NCBI GenBank assembly: GCA_009991425.1
Contig: JAACWH010000029.1
Span: 1 to 64,000, forward strand
Length of the DNA: 64,000 bases
From: Leptospira sp.
Lineage (GTDB): Bacteria > Spirochaetota > Leptospiria > Leptospirales > Leptospiraceae
Direction: 5' to 3'
Translations under genes and position numbers: made by a program
Shown: positions 1-9,921 of the stretch, piece after piece
Layout of the letters: each line of letters begins with the position of its first letter
How positions within the stretch are numbered: position 1 is the stretch's first letter
Notes under the pieces: model-generated
Told to the model about the DNA's origin: nothing
Seen by the model: the letters and a program-made list of their open reading frames with translations, nothing else
Databases searched by the model: none

Positions 1-76
1 AACCAGCACTGCCGTGCGTTTGACGACTAGGTAGTTTAGCGAGTTCATGAAATTTTTTAATTTTGATTGAATTCAT
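1..76 (-). CDS. dut: dUTP diphosphatase (dUTPase), N-terminal fragment
   Basis: Only the first 25 codons are in the window; the gene runs off the left edge. The peptide starts MNSIKIKKFHELAKLPSRQT and continues HGSAG. The LPxxxTxGSAG pattern is the beginning of dUTPase motif 1 (AGxDL follows in the family). The enzyme hydrolyses dUTP to dUMP and pyrophosphate, keeping uracil out of DNA and supplying dUMP for thymidylate. It lies 32 bases after the M16 peptidase stop on the same strand, so it is probably the last gene of the long rimP-pnp operon. No clear Shine-Dalgarno sequence is seen before the ATG at 76. The call rests on a short match plus gene order. Confidence 0.7.
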   Translation of the reverse strand, partial: MNSIKIKKFHELAKLPSRQTHGSAG

Positions 77-108
77 TGGGTTTGGACAATCTGTAATTTT
101 AAAAAAAC

Positions 109-1701
109 CTACCTGACTTTTCTAGAAATTGCATTGGGTAAGGCTTCAAAATCTTTATTTCTTAGATCACCAATGGCAGAAATATGATATCGTTCTAACT
201 GAAAGGCTTTTCTAAAAACTTCATTCATAGTATCTAAATCAATTTTACTAAAAATTTGAATTCTATCAAGCAAGGAAAAAAACCTTCCATAATAGATTTC
301 TTGGATGGCAATATTATTCATCCTAGACTCAGACATTTCATATCCCATAGCTAAGCTTCCAATCAAATTGGATCTTGAATGTTCCAACTCATCTTTCTTG
401 AAACCTTTCTTCAAGATTTTGTCAATTTCTTTCAAGATTACATCTACAGCTAAATTTGTTTTATTGGGAGATGTAGCGCAAAAAATGGAAGTCATCCCAA
501 TATTTTTATAACTGCTCGGAAAACATTGAATGCTATAGCACAAGCCTAGCTTTTCTCTGACCTCTTGAAACAAACGAGAGGACATGCCCCCACCGAGTAT
601 ATTGGATGCTAAAATTAAGGATGGAGTATTTCCATCAGTCCTTGCAAAACCTTCTGCACCTAAATAAAAATTGACCTGCTCGATTTTTCTCTTAATGAGA
701 ATCTTTCCAAAGTTTTTTGTTATTGGAATGCTCTCATCGCTTGTGAGAGAATTTTGTATATCAGAAGAATGGTTCAACAGACCTTTGGAAACTGCAGACT
801 TAGCTTCAAGAAAATCTTTAGATTTTGGCTTATTGAGTTTTTTATTTATAGAGCTTTTAGATTTTGCAGAGTTTAATTGATTGGTTTTAATATTATTATT
901 GTCAGGCTTGGAAATTTGGTTCTTCTCAAATCCTTCTAGAAAAAATGTTTCAACCATAGGTTCCAATTCTTTAAGACTGGTATTTCCAGATACAGATAGA
1001 ATTAAATTAGACGGATAGTAATGTTTTTTATAGAAACGAAATAGTCGTTCTCGATTTACTGAATTAACACTCGCTATTGTTCCAGCTATATTTTTTCCTA
1101 TACTAGAATTACCAAAATAACTTTCATAATAAGAATCGTATAAATAATCTTCAGGACTGTCTTCGTAACTTTTAATTTCTTCAATAATAACAGATCTTTC
1201 CAGGTTAATATCAGAAGTTTTAAATAGTGGCTCTTGGATCATATCAGCTAAAATATCCAAAGCGAGTTTCATCTCATCGCGGATAAGGCTGATATAGTAT
1301 GAAGTATATTCACGACTCGTGACAGCGTTGATGATTCCGCCAACCCTTTCAACAGATTCAACTATATCTTTGGAGGTCCGAGTTTTGGTTCCTTTGAAAA
1401 GCATATGCTCTACAAAGTGAAAGTAACCAGCTTCATTTTCAAGTTCATCAACAGAGCCTTTCTTTAGATAAAGACCACAAGATACAGAGGCTACATGAGT
1501 TACTGGTTGAAAGAGTAAAGTGAATCCATTAGGATATACTTTCTTATGAAGAACTTCATTATAAGTGGAAAGATTAGACTTTCCCAACTTCGAAATGAAT
1601 TCTTTGGTTGTATTTCGAAGTGTGGGAATCGTTGTATCCTTAAGTAGACTGAGGTGCGTCTTTTTTGGAAAGATCAATCTTTCCTTGTTTGTCGATACCA
1701 A
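109..1701 (-). CDS. M16 family zinc peptidase (processing-peptidase-like)
   Basis: The HFVEH motif (residues 95-99, counted from 1701) is the inverted zinc site HxxEH of M16 peptidases. Glu174/175 in an ERSVIxEEI context supplies the third metal ligand. A second M16 half follows (residues about 330-520). Members cleave peptides or presequences; the substrate here is unknown. The two halves are separated by a low-complexity Asn/Lys/Ser stretch (about 261-325), which makes the protein longer than the usual 410-440 residues. The start is uncertain. The frame opens with TTG at 1701, inside pnp, but that overlap is improbable. An AGGA at 1640-1637 directly at the pnp stop is spaced seven bases from an ATT at 1629, and another TTG lies at 1587. 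It is cotranscribed with pnp, as in many bacteria. Confidence 0.85.
   Translation of the reverse strand: MVSTNKERLIFPKKTHLSLLKDTTIPTLRNTTKEFISKLGKSNLSTYNEVLHKKVYPNGFTLLFQPVTHVASVSCGLYLKKGSVDELENEAGYFHFVEHMLFKGTKTRTSKDIVESVERVGGIINAVTSREYTSYYISLIRDEMKLALDILADMIQEPLFKTSDINLERSVIIEEIKSYEDSPEDYLYDSYYESYFGNSSIGKNIAGTIASVNSVNRERLFRFYKKHYYPSNLILSVSGNTSLKELEPMVETFFLEGFEKNQISKPDNNNIKTNQLNSAKSKSSINKKLNKPKSKDFLEAKSAVSKGLLNHSSDIQNSLTSDESIPITKNFGKILIKRKIEQVNFYLGAEGFARTDGNTPSLILASNILGGGMSSRLFQEVREKLGLCYSIQCFPSSYKNIGMTSIFCATSPNKTNLAVDVILKEIDKILKKGFKKDELEHSRSNLIGSLAMGYEMSESRMNNIAIQEIYYGRFFSLLDRIQIFSKIDLDTMNEVFRKAFQLERYHISAIGDLRNKDFEALPNAISRKVR
1627..1640 (-). promoter_or_regulatory. Shine-Dalgarno AGGA with possible ATT start for the M16 peptidase
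   Basis: On the minus strand the pnp stop TAA is followed at once by GGATACAACGATT. AGGA (1640-1637) is seven bases from ATT (1629-1627), the ideal spacing for initiation, while no ATG, GTG or TTG lies at that spot. ATT is a known but rare start codon (infC, pcnB). If it is used here, translation of the peptidase is coupled to termination of pnp. This is inference from spacing only. Confidence 0.35.
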
Positions 1702-3730
1702 TTACTTTAACTTTGATAATCTGGCCTTCCGAAACAACATCTCTCACATTCGCTACTCGTTTGGTATCAAGTTTTGAAATGTGAACAAGACCTTCTTTGC
1801 CTGGAGCGATTTCAACAAAGGCACCAAAGTCTGTAATCTTCTTAATAAGACCATCATAGATAGCTCCTATCTCGATATCGCGAAAGATTCCATCTATCAT
1901 GTCTTCGGCTTTCTTCAATGAATTTGTATCAGGGCTGGAAATAGTAACCTTACCTGTATCATCAACATTGATATCTGAGCCAGAAGCTTCAATAATGGCA
2001 CGAATGTTCTTACCACCTGGACCAATGAGTTCACCAATTCTATCTTTCGGAATTTGAATTTGGTGGATTCTTGGAGCTGTAATTGCTAAGTTCTCAGCTA
2101 CCTTATCAATGGATTTCATCATCTCGCCCATGATATGATCGCGCCCACGTTCAGCTTGTTCGATTGCTTTTTTCAATACTTCCAAACCTAAACCTGTTAC
2201 TTTCAAATCCATTTGGAAAGAAGTTATACCATTTTTGGTTCCAGCGAGTTTGAAATCCATATCACCAAAATGATCTTCAATACCAGCAATATCACTAAGA
2301 ACTGCAAATCGACCTTTATCATCACTGAAAAGTCCCATTGCTATACCAGCTACAGGAGCCTTGATCGGAACTCCACCTGACATCAATGCTAGTGTTCCAC
2401 TGCAGACGGATGCCATGGAAGAAGATCCATTAGATTCTAAGATTTCAGATACGATTCGAATCACGTAAGGGAATTTATCTTGCGGAGGTAGAACTTTTTT
2501 CAAAGCTCTTTCTGCGAGATTCCCATGACCGATTTCTCTTCGACCTGGACCAGAAGATCGTCTAACTTCCCCAACTGAGAAAGCTGGAAAGTTATAATGA
2601 AGCATAAAATTTTTCTCTTTCTGCCCTTCTAGACTTTCGTATCTTTGGTTGTCCATGGAAGTTCCCAAAGTCATCACGCCCAAAGATTGAGTCTGGCCTC
2701 TGGTAAAAACAGAAGAACCATGAGCACCTGGAAGCACATTTACTTCACAGGAAATTGCTCTGATTTCATCAGGTTTTCTACCATCTGCTCGAGTGCTCTC
2801 CGAAAGAACTAGATCACGAACAACTTCATACTCTAATTCATGAAGAAAATGCTTCACTTCTTTGGTATGTTCATCCGTTCCCATTTTTTCTTTGATGTAA
2901 TCAACGGCTTGCTTATTGATATCATTGATATCTGAGGATCTCTTAGCCTTGTCAGAATTTCGGTTTGCTTTGCCCAATTTTTCAAAGGCAAATTCACGAA
3001 CTAATTTCGTTACTTCTTCATTAGGAGTTCTGAGTTTTACTTCACGCTTGGTGATTTTCATTGGCGTTACAAATTCATTTTGTAACTCTACCAATTCAGC
3101 TATAACTTTTTGAGCAAAAGTAAGAGCTGCCATCATATCATCATTTGAAATCTCGTTAGCCTCACCTTCAATCATAACAATATTTTTATGAGTTCCAGCA
3201 ACAATAAGATCCATATCGGATGTTAGCATTTCTTGGTTAGTTGGATTTGCGACGAATTCGCCATTGATTCTTCCTACTCTAACGCCAGCTATAGGTCCGT
3301 GAAAAGGAATATCGGATGCAGCTAGGGCTGCACTTGCTGCTGTTATTGCATGGCCTTGGATGCAAACAGATTTGTCCGCTGAAAGGACTGAAACAAGCAA
3401 CTGAACTTCACAGAAATAACCTTCTGGAAACATAGGACGTATTGGACGGTCAATTAACCTAGACATAAGAACTTCATGCTCAGGAGGTTTCGCTTCTCTC
3501 TTGAAATATCCACCAGGGATTCTACCAACCGAATACATTTTTTCATTGTATTCGCATGTTAGTGGGAAAAAGTCTTGGCCTTCTTTAGCTTCATCCGATG
3601 CACAAACAGTTGCTAGTAAAACCAGATTACCAACTTTGTACACAACAGATCCATGGGCTTGTTTGGCCCACTTTCCTGTTTCCATAGAAACAGTGTCCCT
3701 TCCCAGGGACTTCGACTGTGTGAAGATCAT
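1640..3730 (-). CDS. pnp: Polyribonucleotide nucleotidyltransferase (PNPase)
   Basis: PNPase degrades RNA 3' to 5' by phosphorolysis and is a core component of RNA decay. The 696 residues show two RNase-PH-like domains (about 1-240 and 320-545; characteristic blocks [27 protein letters not shown] and [21 protein letters not shown]). A KH domain with the [11 protein letters not shown] loop follows (about 553-615), then a C-terminal S1 domain with [21 protein letters not shown]. The helical linker between the PH domains carries a short Lys/Asn/Asp-rich insertion (about 255-280). Its ATG overlaps the rpsO stop by four bases (ATGA), so the two are translationally coupled. The rpsO-pnp pairing is widely conserved. 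Confidence 0.98.
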   Translation of the reverse strand: MIFTQSKSLGRDTVSMETGKWAKQAHGSVVYKVGNLVLLATVCASDEAKEGQDFFPLTCEYNEKMYSVGRIPGGYFKREAKPPEHEVLMSRLIDRPIRPMFPEGYFCEVQLLVSVLSADKSVCIQGHAITAASAALAASDIPFHGPIAGVRVGRINGEFVANPTNQEMLTSDMDLIVAGTHKNIVMIEGEANEISNDDMMAALTFAQKVIAELVELQNEFVTPMKITKREVKLRTPNEEVTKLVREFAFEKLGKANRNSDKAKRSSDINDINKQAVDYIKEKMGTDEHTKEVKHFLHELEYEVVRDLVLSESTRADGRKPDEIRAISCEVNVLPGAHGSSVFTRGQTQSLGVMTLGTSMDNQRYESLEGQKEKNFMLHYNFPAFSVGEVRRSSGPGRREIGHGNLAERALKKVLPPQDKFPYVIRIVSEILESNGSSSMASVCSGTLALMSGGVPIKAPVAGIAMGLFSDDKGRFAVLSDIAGIEDHFGDMDFKLAGTKNGITSFQMDLKVTGLGLEVLKKAIEQAERGRDHIMGEMMKSIDKVAENLAITAPRIHQIQIPKDRIGELIGPGGKNIRAIIEASGSDINVDDTGKVTISSPDTNSLKKAEDMIDGIFRDIEIGAIYDGLIKKITDFGAFVEIAPGKEGLVHISKLDTKRVANVRDVVSEGQIIKVKVIGIDKQGKIDLSKKDAPQST

Positions 3731-3993
3731 TTTCTAATCCCGAGCTTTTGGATTAGTGTTTTATATTTGTCTAGGTCATTATTTTTTAAATAGTCAATTA
3801 ATTTACGTCTTTGATTAACTAATTTAATCAAACCAACCTTAGAGTGGTGGTCTTTTTTATGCTTTTTGAAATGTTCATTTAGATCTTTAATTCTAGTTTC
3901 AATTAATGCAATTTGAACTTCAGTTGAGCCGGAATCCTGAGCGGATTTTCCATAAGTTTGGATAAGAGTCTGTTTTTGTTCTTTTGTGATCAT
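3727..3993 (-). CDS. rpsO: 30S ribosomal protein S15
   Basis: S15 is a primary 16S rRNA-binding protein of the small-subunit platform. At 88 residues it has the usual family length and shows the expected blocks: an [23 protein letters not shown] helix, then [22 protein letters not shown] and the C-terminal [12 protein letters not shown]. It ends in a four-base overlap with pnp and lies 58 bases after truB, within the rimP-to-pnp operon. In other bacteria S15 represses its own mRNA through a leader structure; I did not identify such a structure here. Confidence 0.98.
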   Translation of the reverse strand: MITKEQKQTLIQTYGKSAQDSGSTEVQIALIETRIKDLNEHFKKHKKDHHSKVGLIKLVNQRRKLIDYLKNNDLDKYKTLIQKLGIRK

Positions 3994-4051
3994 GATCTTT
4001 TACTGCTTTTTTACCATTTTTCTAAGTTTTCTAGATTTGAAAATCGAAAAT

Positions 4052-4954
4052 TCAATGTAAGACCTTAAGATACTTCCATTCTGTTTCAGAGTATTTTTGG
4101 CAAATTGCGAGAATTTCCCCACTCTGATCGACAAAATAAAAATTTCCTACTGCGACCTCTTCTAGCCCAAAATTCTGAATTTTGCGACCATGAAAGACAG
4201 AATTTGTATCTACCTCGTCTAGAACACATTGTTTATATGGAAAACATTGTAAAATTTCGAGAAGATCTTCCCAATTCAAATCCTCAGTTTTTTTCGCATT
4301 TTCCATAGAGTAGCTGCCTACTGATTTTCGGATCAGTCTTTTTAGGCTGATTGGAAATTCTAAAATTTGACTTAGGTCAATAGCAATTTGTCGAATGTAT
4401 GTTCCTGAACTAACATGAACCTCAAAAGAAAAACTTTTAAGATTCTCATTCAATACCTTACTAGAAAATACTTCGATATTTCGCTTTTTTTGGGGAGTTT
4501 CAATGCCTTGCCTAGTTAAATCTGAATATCGAATTCCATGATGCTTCAATGCAGAAATCTTAGGTGCATCCTGCACATTCCATTGGATGAGATTGTTGAT
4601 TTGTTCCTTTAAGACAAGCCCTTGGTTCCAATCCTTATTCCATTTATTTTCGATTTCGCTAATTGATTTTTGATCTATAATTTCGGATTCAGGATCACCC
4701 GAGAGAGTGGAAATACCAATTTCTAATTCGGCAATATAGGCTTTACTTAATTTTAGAAAATCTTGGCTGAAAAAAGTAGCCCGACCCGTAGGAAGAATCA
4801 ACAAGCCTTCTGCAAATTTATCAAGAGTGCCTGTATGTCCAAGTTTCGGTATGTTTAATTTTTTGCGGAGCTTCTGAACTAATTGAGAAGATGTAATTCC
4901 TGGTTCTTTGTAAACAAGAAAGAATCCATCTTTAGGCTGGGTCATCTTTATCAT
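4052..4954 (-). CDS. truB: tRNA pseudouridine-55 synthase TruB
   Basis: TruB isomerises U55 in the T-loop of tRNAs to pseudouridine. The N-terminal block contains DGFFLVYKEPGITSSQ, then LGHTGTLDKFAEGLL, where the Asp of GTLD is the catalytic residue of the family. The SSGTYIRQIAIDLSQ block of the TruB core is also present. Three in-frame ATGs (4972, 4954, 4945) all overlap the end of rbfA. I chose 4954 because an AGGA lies upstream of it, although at wide spacing; 4945 (MTQPKDG) is nearly as likely. The C-terminal part is divergent, without a recognisable PUA signature by eye. Confidence 0.93.
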   Translation of the reverse strand: MIKMTQPKDGFFLVYKEPGITSSQLVQKLRKKLNIPKLGHTGTLDKFAEGLLILPTGRATFFSQDFLKLSKAYIAELEIGISTLSGDPESEIIDQKSISEIENKWNKDWNQGLVLKEQINNLIQWNVQDAPKISALKHHGIRYSDLTRQGIETPQKKRNIEVFSSKVLNENLKSFSFEVHVSSGTYIRQIAIDLSQILEFPISLKRLIRKSVGSYSMENAKKTEDLNWEDLLEILQCFPYKQCVLDEVDTNSVFHGRKIQNFGLEEVAVGNFYFVDQSGEILAICQKYSETEWKYLKVLH

Positions 4955-5366
4955 GAGATTGACTTTCCTCATTCAAATCATCAGATCGCATTGGTTTTTC
5001 TTCTTCCCATTCAAGCGGTTTTTTAGGAGCAAGATCATCAATTAGCTGATTGACTTCTATACTTTTGATATAGTCTTTATCCCAAACAAATTTCAATCTA
5101 GGCGTATAACGAAGATTTAATTTTTTACCAATCATAGCCTGCATAAAACCAGTAGCCGATACCAATCCTTGGGATAGCTTCTTTCTTTCATTGTTATTGC
5201 AATATGCTGTATAAAAGATAGTGGCTATCGACATATCAGGAGCAAGTTCAACCCTATGGATGGTAGTCATTGATATCCTAGGGTCTTTAACTTTCTCGCT
5301 AATGATTAAACTAGCGATAGTTCTTTGGATTTCTCTTTCAATTTTTTTCTGGCGAATTTCGTTCAA
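4932..5366 (-). CDS. rbfA: Ribosome-binding factor A
   Basis: RbfA binds the 30S precursor and assists 16S rRNA 5'-end maturation and cold adaptation. The 144 residues show the KH-like RbfA core: EIQRTIASLIISEKVKDPRIS, then VELAPDMSIATIFYTA and RYTPRLKFVWD. The tail after about residue 115 is acidic and variable. The start is TTG at 5366, preceded by AAGGA at nine bases, which is a good ribosome binding site. The gene sits between infB and truB as in most bacteria, and its end overlaps the start of truB. Confidence 0.95.
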   Translation of the reverse strand: MNEIRQKKIEREIQRTIASLIISEKVKDPRISMTTIHRVELAPDMSIATIFYTAYCNNNERKKLSQGLVSATGFMQAMIGKKLNLRYTPRLKFVWDKDYIKSIEVNQLIDDLAPKKPLEWEEEKPMRSDDLNEESQSHDKDDPA

Positions 5367-5391
5367 AAAGAGAAGTCCTTAGATTATTTCT

Positions 5392-7941
5392 TTAAAGCTT
5401 CTTAGCAATTTCGTTGATTTCGTAAACTTCTATAGTGTCTTCCACAGTAAAATCATTGAAACCATCGAGTAAGATACCACATTCAAATCCGTTAGCAACT
5501 TCGCTAGCTTCGTCTTTCATACGTTTCAAGCTCTTGATCTTACCTTCGAAGATAATTTCACCTGATTCTTTAGAAATAACACGAACACTAGCAGCCTTAG
5601 TGACTTTACCAGAGGTGACCATACAACCAGCGATATTCCCGATTCTAGTAATCTTGAATATGTCACGGATCTCAACAGTTCCGATGATATTTTCAATTTT
5701 CTCAGGATCAAGAAGACCTTCCATAGCTGCACGAATCTCATTCACAACGTCATAGATGATGCTATAGTATTTGATTTGAACTTTTTCTTTCTCTGCAAGA
5801 GAGACAGTCTTAGGATTGGCTCTAGTGTGGAATCCGATTACAAATGCATTGGACGCTGATGCAAGCATTACGTCTGTATCAACGATGGCACCAGTTCCCG
5901 CATGGATCACTGTTAAACGAACATCATTGGTAGATAATTTTTCCAATGCTTCTTTAACCGCTTCCGCAGAACCACGAACGTCAGCTTTGATAATAACTTT
6001 AAGTTCTTTTAAGCCACCTTGCATGATAATATCATTCATAGTATCAAGAGTAACTCGTGTTTGCTTACCAGCCTGCCCAACTCTCTCATATTCTTTTCTA
6101 GATTGGGAAATAATACGTGCTTCTTTTTCGTCTTTCACTCCATCAAAAGGAGCTCCTGCATCTGGAACGGCTTCTAAACCAGTTACAAGAACTGGAGTGG
6201 CAGGACCAGCAACTTCAATATTTTGACCTAGATCATTGAACATGGCACGCACTCTACCAGAGTGAGTTCCTGCAACAAAAGGATCTCCTATACGGATTGT
6301 TCCTGTTTGGATCAGAACAGTTGCAACGGAACCACGACCTGGATCGAGTTTCGCTTCTATAATTGTACCTTTTGCACGACGTCCTGGATTTGCTTTCAAA
6401 TCCATTAGATCCGATTGCAGGATAATCATATCTAATAAATGATCGATTCCAATATTGTTCTTCGCAGAAATCTCACAACAAATAGTAGTTCCACCCCAAT
6501 CTTCTGCTTGAAGACCATGGCTTGCAAGATCTTGCTTAACCTTCTCTACATTGGCAGCAGGTAGATCAATTTTATTGATAGCAACTATAATAGGAACACC
6601 TGCTTCTTTGGCATGGCTGATTGCTTCAATGGTCTGGGGCTTAACACTATCATCAGCTGCAACAACTAAGATAACAATATCAGTAATACTAGCTCCACGA
6701 GCTCTCATTGATGTAAAAGCCTCGTGACCAGGAGTATCCAAAAAGGTTACTACACCTTTCGTGTGCGCAACTTGGTAGGCACCAATGTGTTGGGTAATTC
6801 CACCGGATTCAGATTCAGCAACTCTACTGGATCGAATGGTATCTAATAATTTCGTCTTACCATGGTCAACGTGACCCATGATGGTAACAACAGGAGGACG
6901 TTTGATCTGATCATCAGCTTGGTCCTCTTCTTCCTCAATAACTGTTTCTTCATATAGAGAAACAATAGTTACCTTACAGCCATATTCATCAGCGAGTAAG
7001 GATGCAGTTTCAGCATCGATTACATTATTGATTGTAACCATCATTCCCATTTTCATGAGCTTACCAATTACATCTCCTGGTTTAAGGTTCAGTTTCTTAG
7101 CAAGTTCACCAACTTGGATATTTTCCATTATGGAAATTTCTTTCGGAACAGATGTTGCTGTTACAGATTGTTGTTTTGATTTTCTATAATTTTGCTTGAA
7201 GAATTTAGCATTTTCAGAACCAACTTGTTCACGCTTTTTATCTTTGTCAAAACCTGTTTTTTTCTTACCGCCGCCAGAACCCGCACCTGTAGGAGGAGGA
7301 ATTAAATCTCCACCCACTTGAATAGGTCTTGCACCACCGCCAACAGGCTTAGAACCAGGTCCACCTTGGGATCGACCTTGGTATCCTGTTCCACCACCCT
7401 GTCTTGGATTGTTACCTTGGTAACCACCTCGGTTTGGGGTAGTTCCAGTTGATCCACCACGATTGTCGCGGCTGGTTTCTGGCTTCTTAACTGCACGGGA
7501 GATAATAGGATTTCTACCCTCTCTTGTAGCAAAAGGGGAAATAGGCATAGCGCCAGTTGGCTTTTTAACTGCTTCTTTTTCAACAGGAGCATCAGTTGTC
7601 TCTGGTTTTTGCTCAGAAACGCTTTCAATTGGAGTTTCCTCTGCAGCTGCTTTGCTAGCAGATGGTTTAATGACTCTTGGCTTTTGTGGCTCAGGAAGAG
7701 GCGGAGTATTAAGATTATGCTTTTTTTTCTCTTCTTGGAAAAGCTCAGAAAGATCTTTCTTGGGAGGCTGTGTTGTAGCTTCTACAGATGTGCTTGGCTT
7801 AGTTGGTTTAGCAGCCTGAGCCGATGGCGAAGCCGGTTTGGATCCAGATGAAGATTCTTTTTTCTTTATCTTTATCTTTCCCTTCTTGGGATCGACTCCG
7901 TCCTTTTTAAGGGTTTCTTTTATTGATTTCTGATCTTCCAT
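5392..7941 (-). CDS. infB: Translation initiation factor IF-2
   Basis: IF-2 is the GTPase that delivers fMet-tRNA to the ribosome during initiation. The G domain starts near residue 350 with the P-loop GHVDHGKT, followed by DTPGHEAF and NKID. Two beta-barrel domains and the C-terminal fMet-tRNA-binding domain follow, ending [22 protein letters not shown]. The first roughly 270 residues are low-complexity: Lys/Ser/Pro/Ala-rich at first, then a Gly/Arg/Gln-rich patch (about 155-230) with GGY and GGG clusters. An IF2_N-like domain ([20 protein letters not shown]) precedes the G domain. The gene lies 18 bases downstream of nusA. Confidence 0.98.
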   Translation of the reverse strand: MEDQKSIKETLKKDGVDPKKGKIKIKKKESSSGSKPASPSAQAAKPTKPSTSVEATTQPPKKDLSELFQEEKKKHNLNTPPLPEPQKPRVIKPSASKAAAEETPIESVSEQKPETTDAPVEKEAVKKPTGAMPISPFATREGRNPIISRAVKKPETSRDNRGGSTGTTPNRGGYQGNNPRQGGGTGYQGRSQGGPGSKPVGGGARPIQVGGDLIPPPTGAGSGGGKKKTGFDKDKKREQVGSENAKFFKQNYRKSKQQSVTATSVPKEISIMENIQVGELAKKLNLKPGDVIGKLMKMGMMVTINNVIDAETASLLADEYGCKVTIVSLYEETVIEEEEDQADDQIKRPPVVTIMGHVDHGKTKLLDTIRSSRVAESESGGITQHIGAYQVAHTKGVVTFLDTPGHEAFTSMRARGASITDIVILVVAADDSVKPQTIEAISHAKEAGVPIIVAINKIDLPAANVEKVKQDLASHGLQAEDWGGTTICCEISAKNNIGIDHLLDMIILQSDLMDLKANPGRRAKGTIIEAKLDPGRGSVATVLIQTGTIRIGDPFVAGTHSGRVRAMFNDLGQNIEVAGPATPVLVTGLEAVPDAGAPFDGVKDEKEARIISQSRKEYERVGQAGKQTRVTLDTMNDIIMQGGLKELKVIIKADVRGSAEAVKEALEKLSTNDVRLTVIHAGTGAIVDTDVMLASASNAFVIGFHTRANPKTVSLAEKEKVQIKYYSIIYDVVNEIRAAMEGLLDPEKIENIIGTVEIRDIFKITRIGNIAGCMVTSGKVTKAASVRVISKESGEIIFEGKIKSLKRMKDEASEVANGFECGILLDGFNDFTVEDTIEVYEINEIAKKL

Positions 7942-7959
7942 ACTCTAACGAAAACTCTC

Positions 7960-9330
7960 CTATTCCTCGACCCATTCTACTGACTCTTGTAGCAGTCTTA
8001 GAATATGCTCTGCGGTAGTGGGTCCTATTCCAGGAATTGCCGCTAAATCCTCTGGACTGATTTCGATTAATGTCTCCACATCGTTGATTCCACCAGTCTC
8101 TAAAAGACTAGCAACTCTGGGTGTTAAACCAGGAATTTCAGAAAGTGGAGTTAAATCATCGTCCTCTTCTTCTTCCGATTCTGCTTGCGCTTGCGCGTTG
8201 AAGAGTCGGTCTAATTTCTCTCGAGCTTCGGGAGATGCTAATTCCTGATTGTATTGACTTACTGTTTTGATATCGATTTTAAATCCACTCAATTGGGAAG
8301 CTAGCTTCACATTGGAACCATTGATTCCAATCGCTAAAGACAGAGATTCTTCAGGAACAATAACTAGTGCATCACCACGCTTCTTGTCAGCATGTACTTC
8401 AATTGGCTTCGCTGGTGATATAGCATTCGAGATAAAAGTGGATGGATCATCTGAGAATTGCACTATATCCACTCTTTCATTACCCAATTCCCTAACAATA
8501 CTTTGGATACGAACACCCTTCATTCCAACACAAGCACCAACGGGATCAATGTCAGGCTTATTAGCATAGACAACAACCTTGGTTCGAATGGATGGAATTC
8601 TTGCTACATCACGTATTTCAACAATGCCATCGTAGATTTCAGGAATTTCCATTTCAAATAATTTCTTAACAAAATCACCAGATGCTCTGGATAGAGTAAT
8701 CACTGGAATTGGTTCTTTAGGTCTGAGCTCAACTCTGGAAATAATTGCTTTTAATCTATCACCTTGTCGGTATTTTTCGCCAGGATTCTGTTCCCGCTTA
8801 GGCATTATTCCTTCTATCTTTCCTAGATCCACTAGCATAAGATCTTTCTTCCAACGTTGGAAGTAGCCATGCGTCAGTTCGCCTTCTTTGCCTTTGTATT
8901 CTTCGTAAAGATTTTCCTTTTCCATGTCACGAAGACGTTGGAAAACCATTTGCTTTGCTTGGCTGGAAATAATTCTGGAAAGATCCATAGGCTTTTCTCT
9001 AACGAGAATCTTATCACCGGCTTTTGCAGAAGGTTCTAATTTGATTGCTTCATGGAGAGGTATAGATAAGGGATCAGGCTGTAGAAGGTTTTCACTTTCA
9101 ACAACCAGTTTTTCTACGGTGATATATACATCACCGGACTTCTCCAGAGAAAACTCAACATGGATAGAGTTGTCTTTCTCGGGATCTAATCCTAATTTCT
9201 TACGATATGCAATAATTAATGACTCGCGAATGATATCCATCACCGCGTCTTTATCTAATGATTTATCTTGACAGAATTGTTGTACTGCCTCAATTAAACC
9301 GATTTCTTTGTTAGCTAGTTTTGTTGCCAT
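7960..9330 (-). CDS. nusA: Transcription termination/antitermination factor NusA
   Basis: NusA binds RNA polymerase and nascent RNA, modulating pausing, termination and antitermination. The 456 residues contain the N-terminal polymerase-binding domain (about 1-125), an S1 domain (about 130-200, ending in the MPKREQNPGEKYRQGDRLKA region) and two KH domains (GACVGMKGVRIQSIV and IGINGSNVKLASQLSGFKI). An acidic linker leads to a C-terminal helix-hairpin-helix segment (IPGLTPRVASLLETGGI and IPGIGPTTAEHIL) that replaces the acidic repeats of the E. coli protein. It starts five bases after rimP, in the standard rimP-nusA-infB order. Confidence 0.97.
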   Translation of the reverse strand: MATKLANKEIGLIEAVQQFCQDKSLDKDAVMDIIRESLIIAYRKKLGLDPEKDNSIHVEFSLEKSGDVYITVEKLVVESENLLQPDPLSIPLHEAIKLEPSAKAGDKILVREKPMDLSRIISSQAKQMVFQRLRDMEKENLYEEYKGKEGELTHGYFQRWKKDLMLVDLGKIEGIMPKREQNPGEKYRQGDRLKAIISRVELRPKEPIPVITLSRASGDFVKKLFEMEIPEIYDGIVEIRDVARIPSIRTKVVVYANKPDIDPVGACVGMKGVRIQSIVRELGNERVDIVQFSDDPSTFISNAISPAKPIEVHADKKRGDALVIVPEESLSLAIGINGSNVKLASQLSGFKIDIKTVSQYNQELASPEAREKLDRLFNAQAQAESEEEEDDDLTPLSEIPGLTPRVASLLETGGINDVETLIEISPEDLAAIPGIGPTTAEHILRLLQESVEWVEE

Positions 9331-9335
9331 AATAC

Positions 9336-9836
9336 CTAGATATGTATATAAAGGTTCCCTTTCTTAACTTTCTGGAGTTCTGTAACCACAACTATGGAAG
9401 ACTTTTTCTTCTTACCATTCCCATGAAACGGTTCTAGCCGAATCTTGTCATCCTTAACTTCAAGGATTTTGTAGACAGCTTGCTTTGCCTTGCCATCTTC
9501 GTCTACAATTTCCAATTGAGCCAAAAGCCCTTGAAATCGTAAAAGATCTCCAGGAAGTCTCAATTTTCTCTCTGCACCAGCAGATTGAACTTTCATTTGA
9601 AAATTCCCTTCTGGGTCCAAAGCATCTAATTTCTCAGAAAGTAATCTGGATACCACCTCACAATCTTGTAAGCTAGCAGATCCAGTGGGGTGAACCATCT
9701 GATCCAAAACAACTTCCAAGATCATTGAAGATAAAGTTGACTTTTTAATCTTGAGAGAAAATAAAGTTAGTGGATATACTAAAACTTCTTTGAGAATATC
9801 CTTGATTTGATCTTCGCTGATAGCCAAAAATACCAT
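9336..9836 (-). CDS. rimP: Ribosome maturation factor RimP
   Basis: RimP is needed for 30S subunit maturation. The 166-residue protein is divergent, but it shows the RimP arrangement of an N-terminal alpha/beta domain with the SLQDCEVVSRLLSEKLDALDP block and LEVQSAG-like GNFQMKVQSAGAERKLR, then a C-terminal Sm-like barrel. Its place immediately before nusA supports the call. The ATG at 9836 directly abuts AGGG with no spacing. A TTG at 9827 would have nine-base spacing to that AGGG and is a serious alternative start. It heads the long minus-strand operon. Confidence 0.88.
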   Translation of the reverse strand: MVFLAISEDQIKDILKEVLVYPLTLFSLKIKKSTLSSMILEVVLDQMVHPTGSASLQDCEVVSRLLSEKLDALDPEGNFQMKVQSAGAERKLRLPGDLLRFQGLLAQLEIVDEDGKAKQAVYKILEVKDDKIRLEPFHGNGKKKKSSIVVVTELQKVKKGNLYIHI

Positions 9837-9865
9837 CCCTGAAAGTTTTTCAGGACTTGTTTTAC

Positions 9866-9894
9866 ATCATGGGAAAACTTGGTTGTCCTGTAAA
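9866..9894 (-). promoter_or_regulatory. Predicted sigma-70 promoter of the rimP operon
   Basis: On the minus strand TTTACA (9894-9889) and CATGAT (9871-9866) are separated by exactly 17 bases. They match the -35 consensus in five of six positions and the -10 consensus in four of six. The expected start of transcription is around 9859, about 20 bases before rimP. The divergent lipoprotein gene at 9922 shares this short intergenic region. Confidence 0.35.
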
Positions 9895-9921
9895 GTAAAA
9901 AATAGGGAATATACTCCCAGA

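Noticed and set aside
1..30. A possible frameshift in the dut fragment
   Set aside because: A first reading seemed to contain an extra base in the TxGSAG stretch. Rechecking the reverse complement base by base gave an unbroken frame reading LPSRQTHGSAG.
5816..6226. A long plus-strand frame inside infB
   Set aside because: It lies opposite the conserved infB coding region and its predicted peptide shows no domain or start signal.
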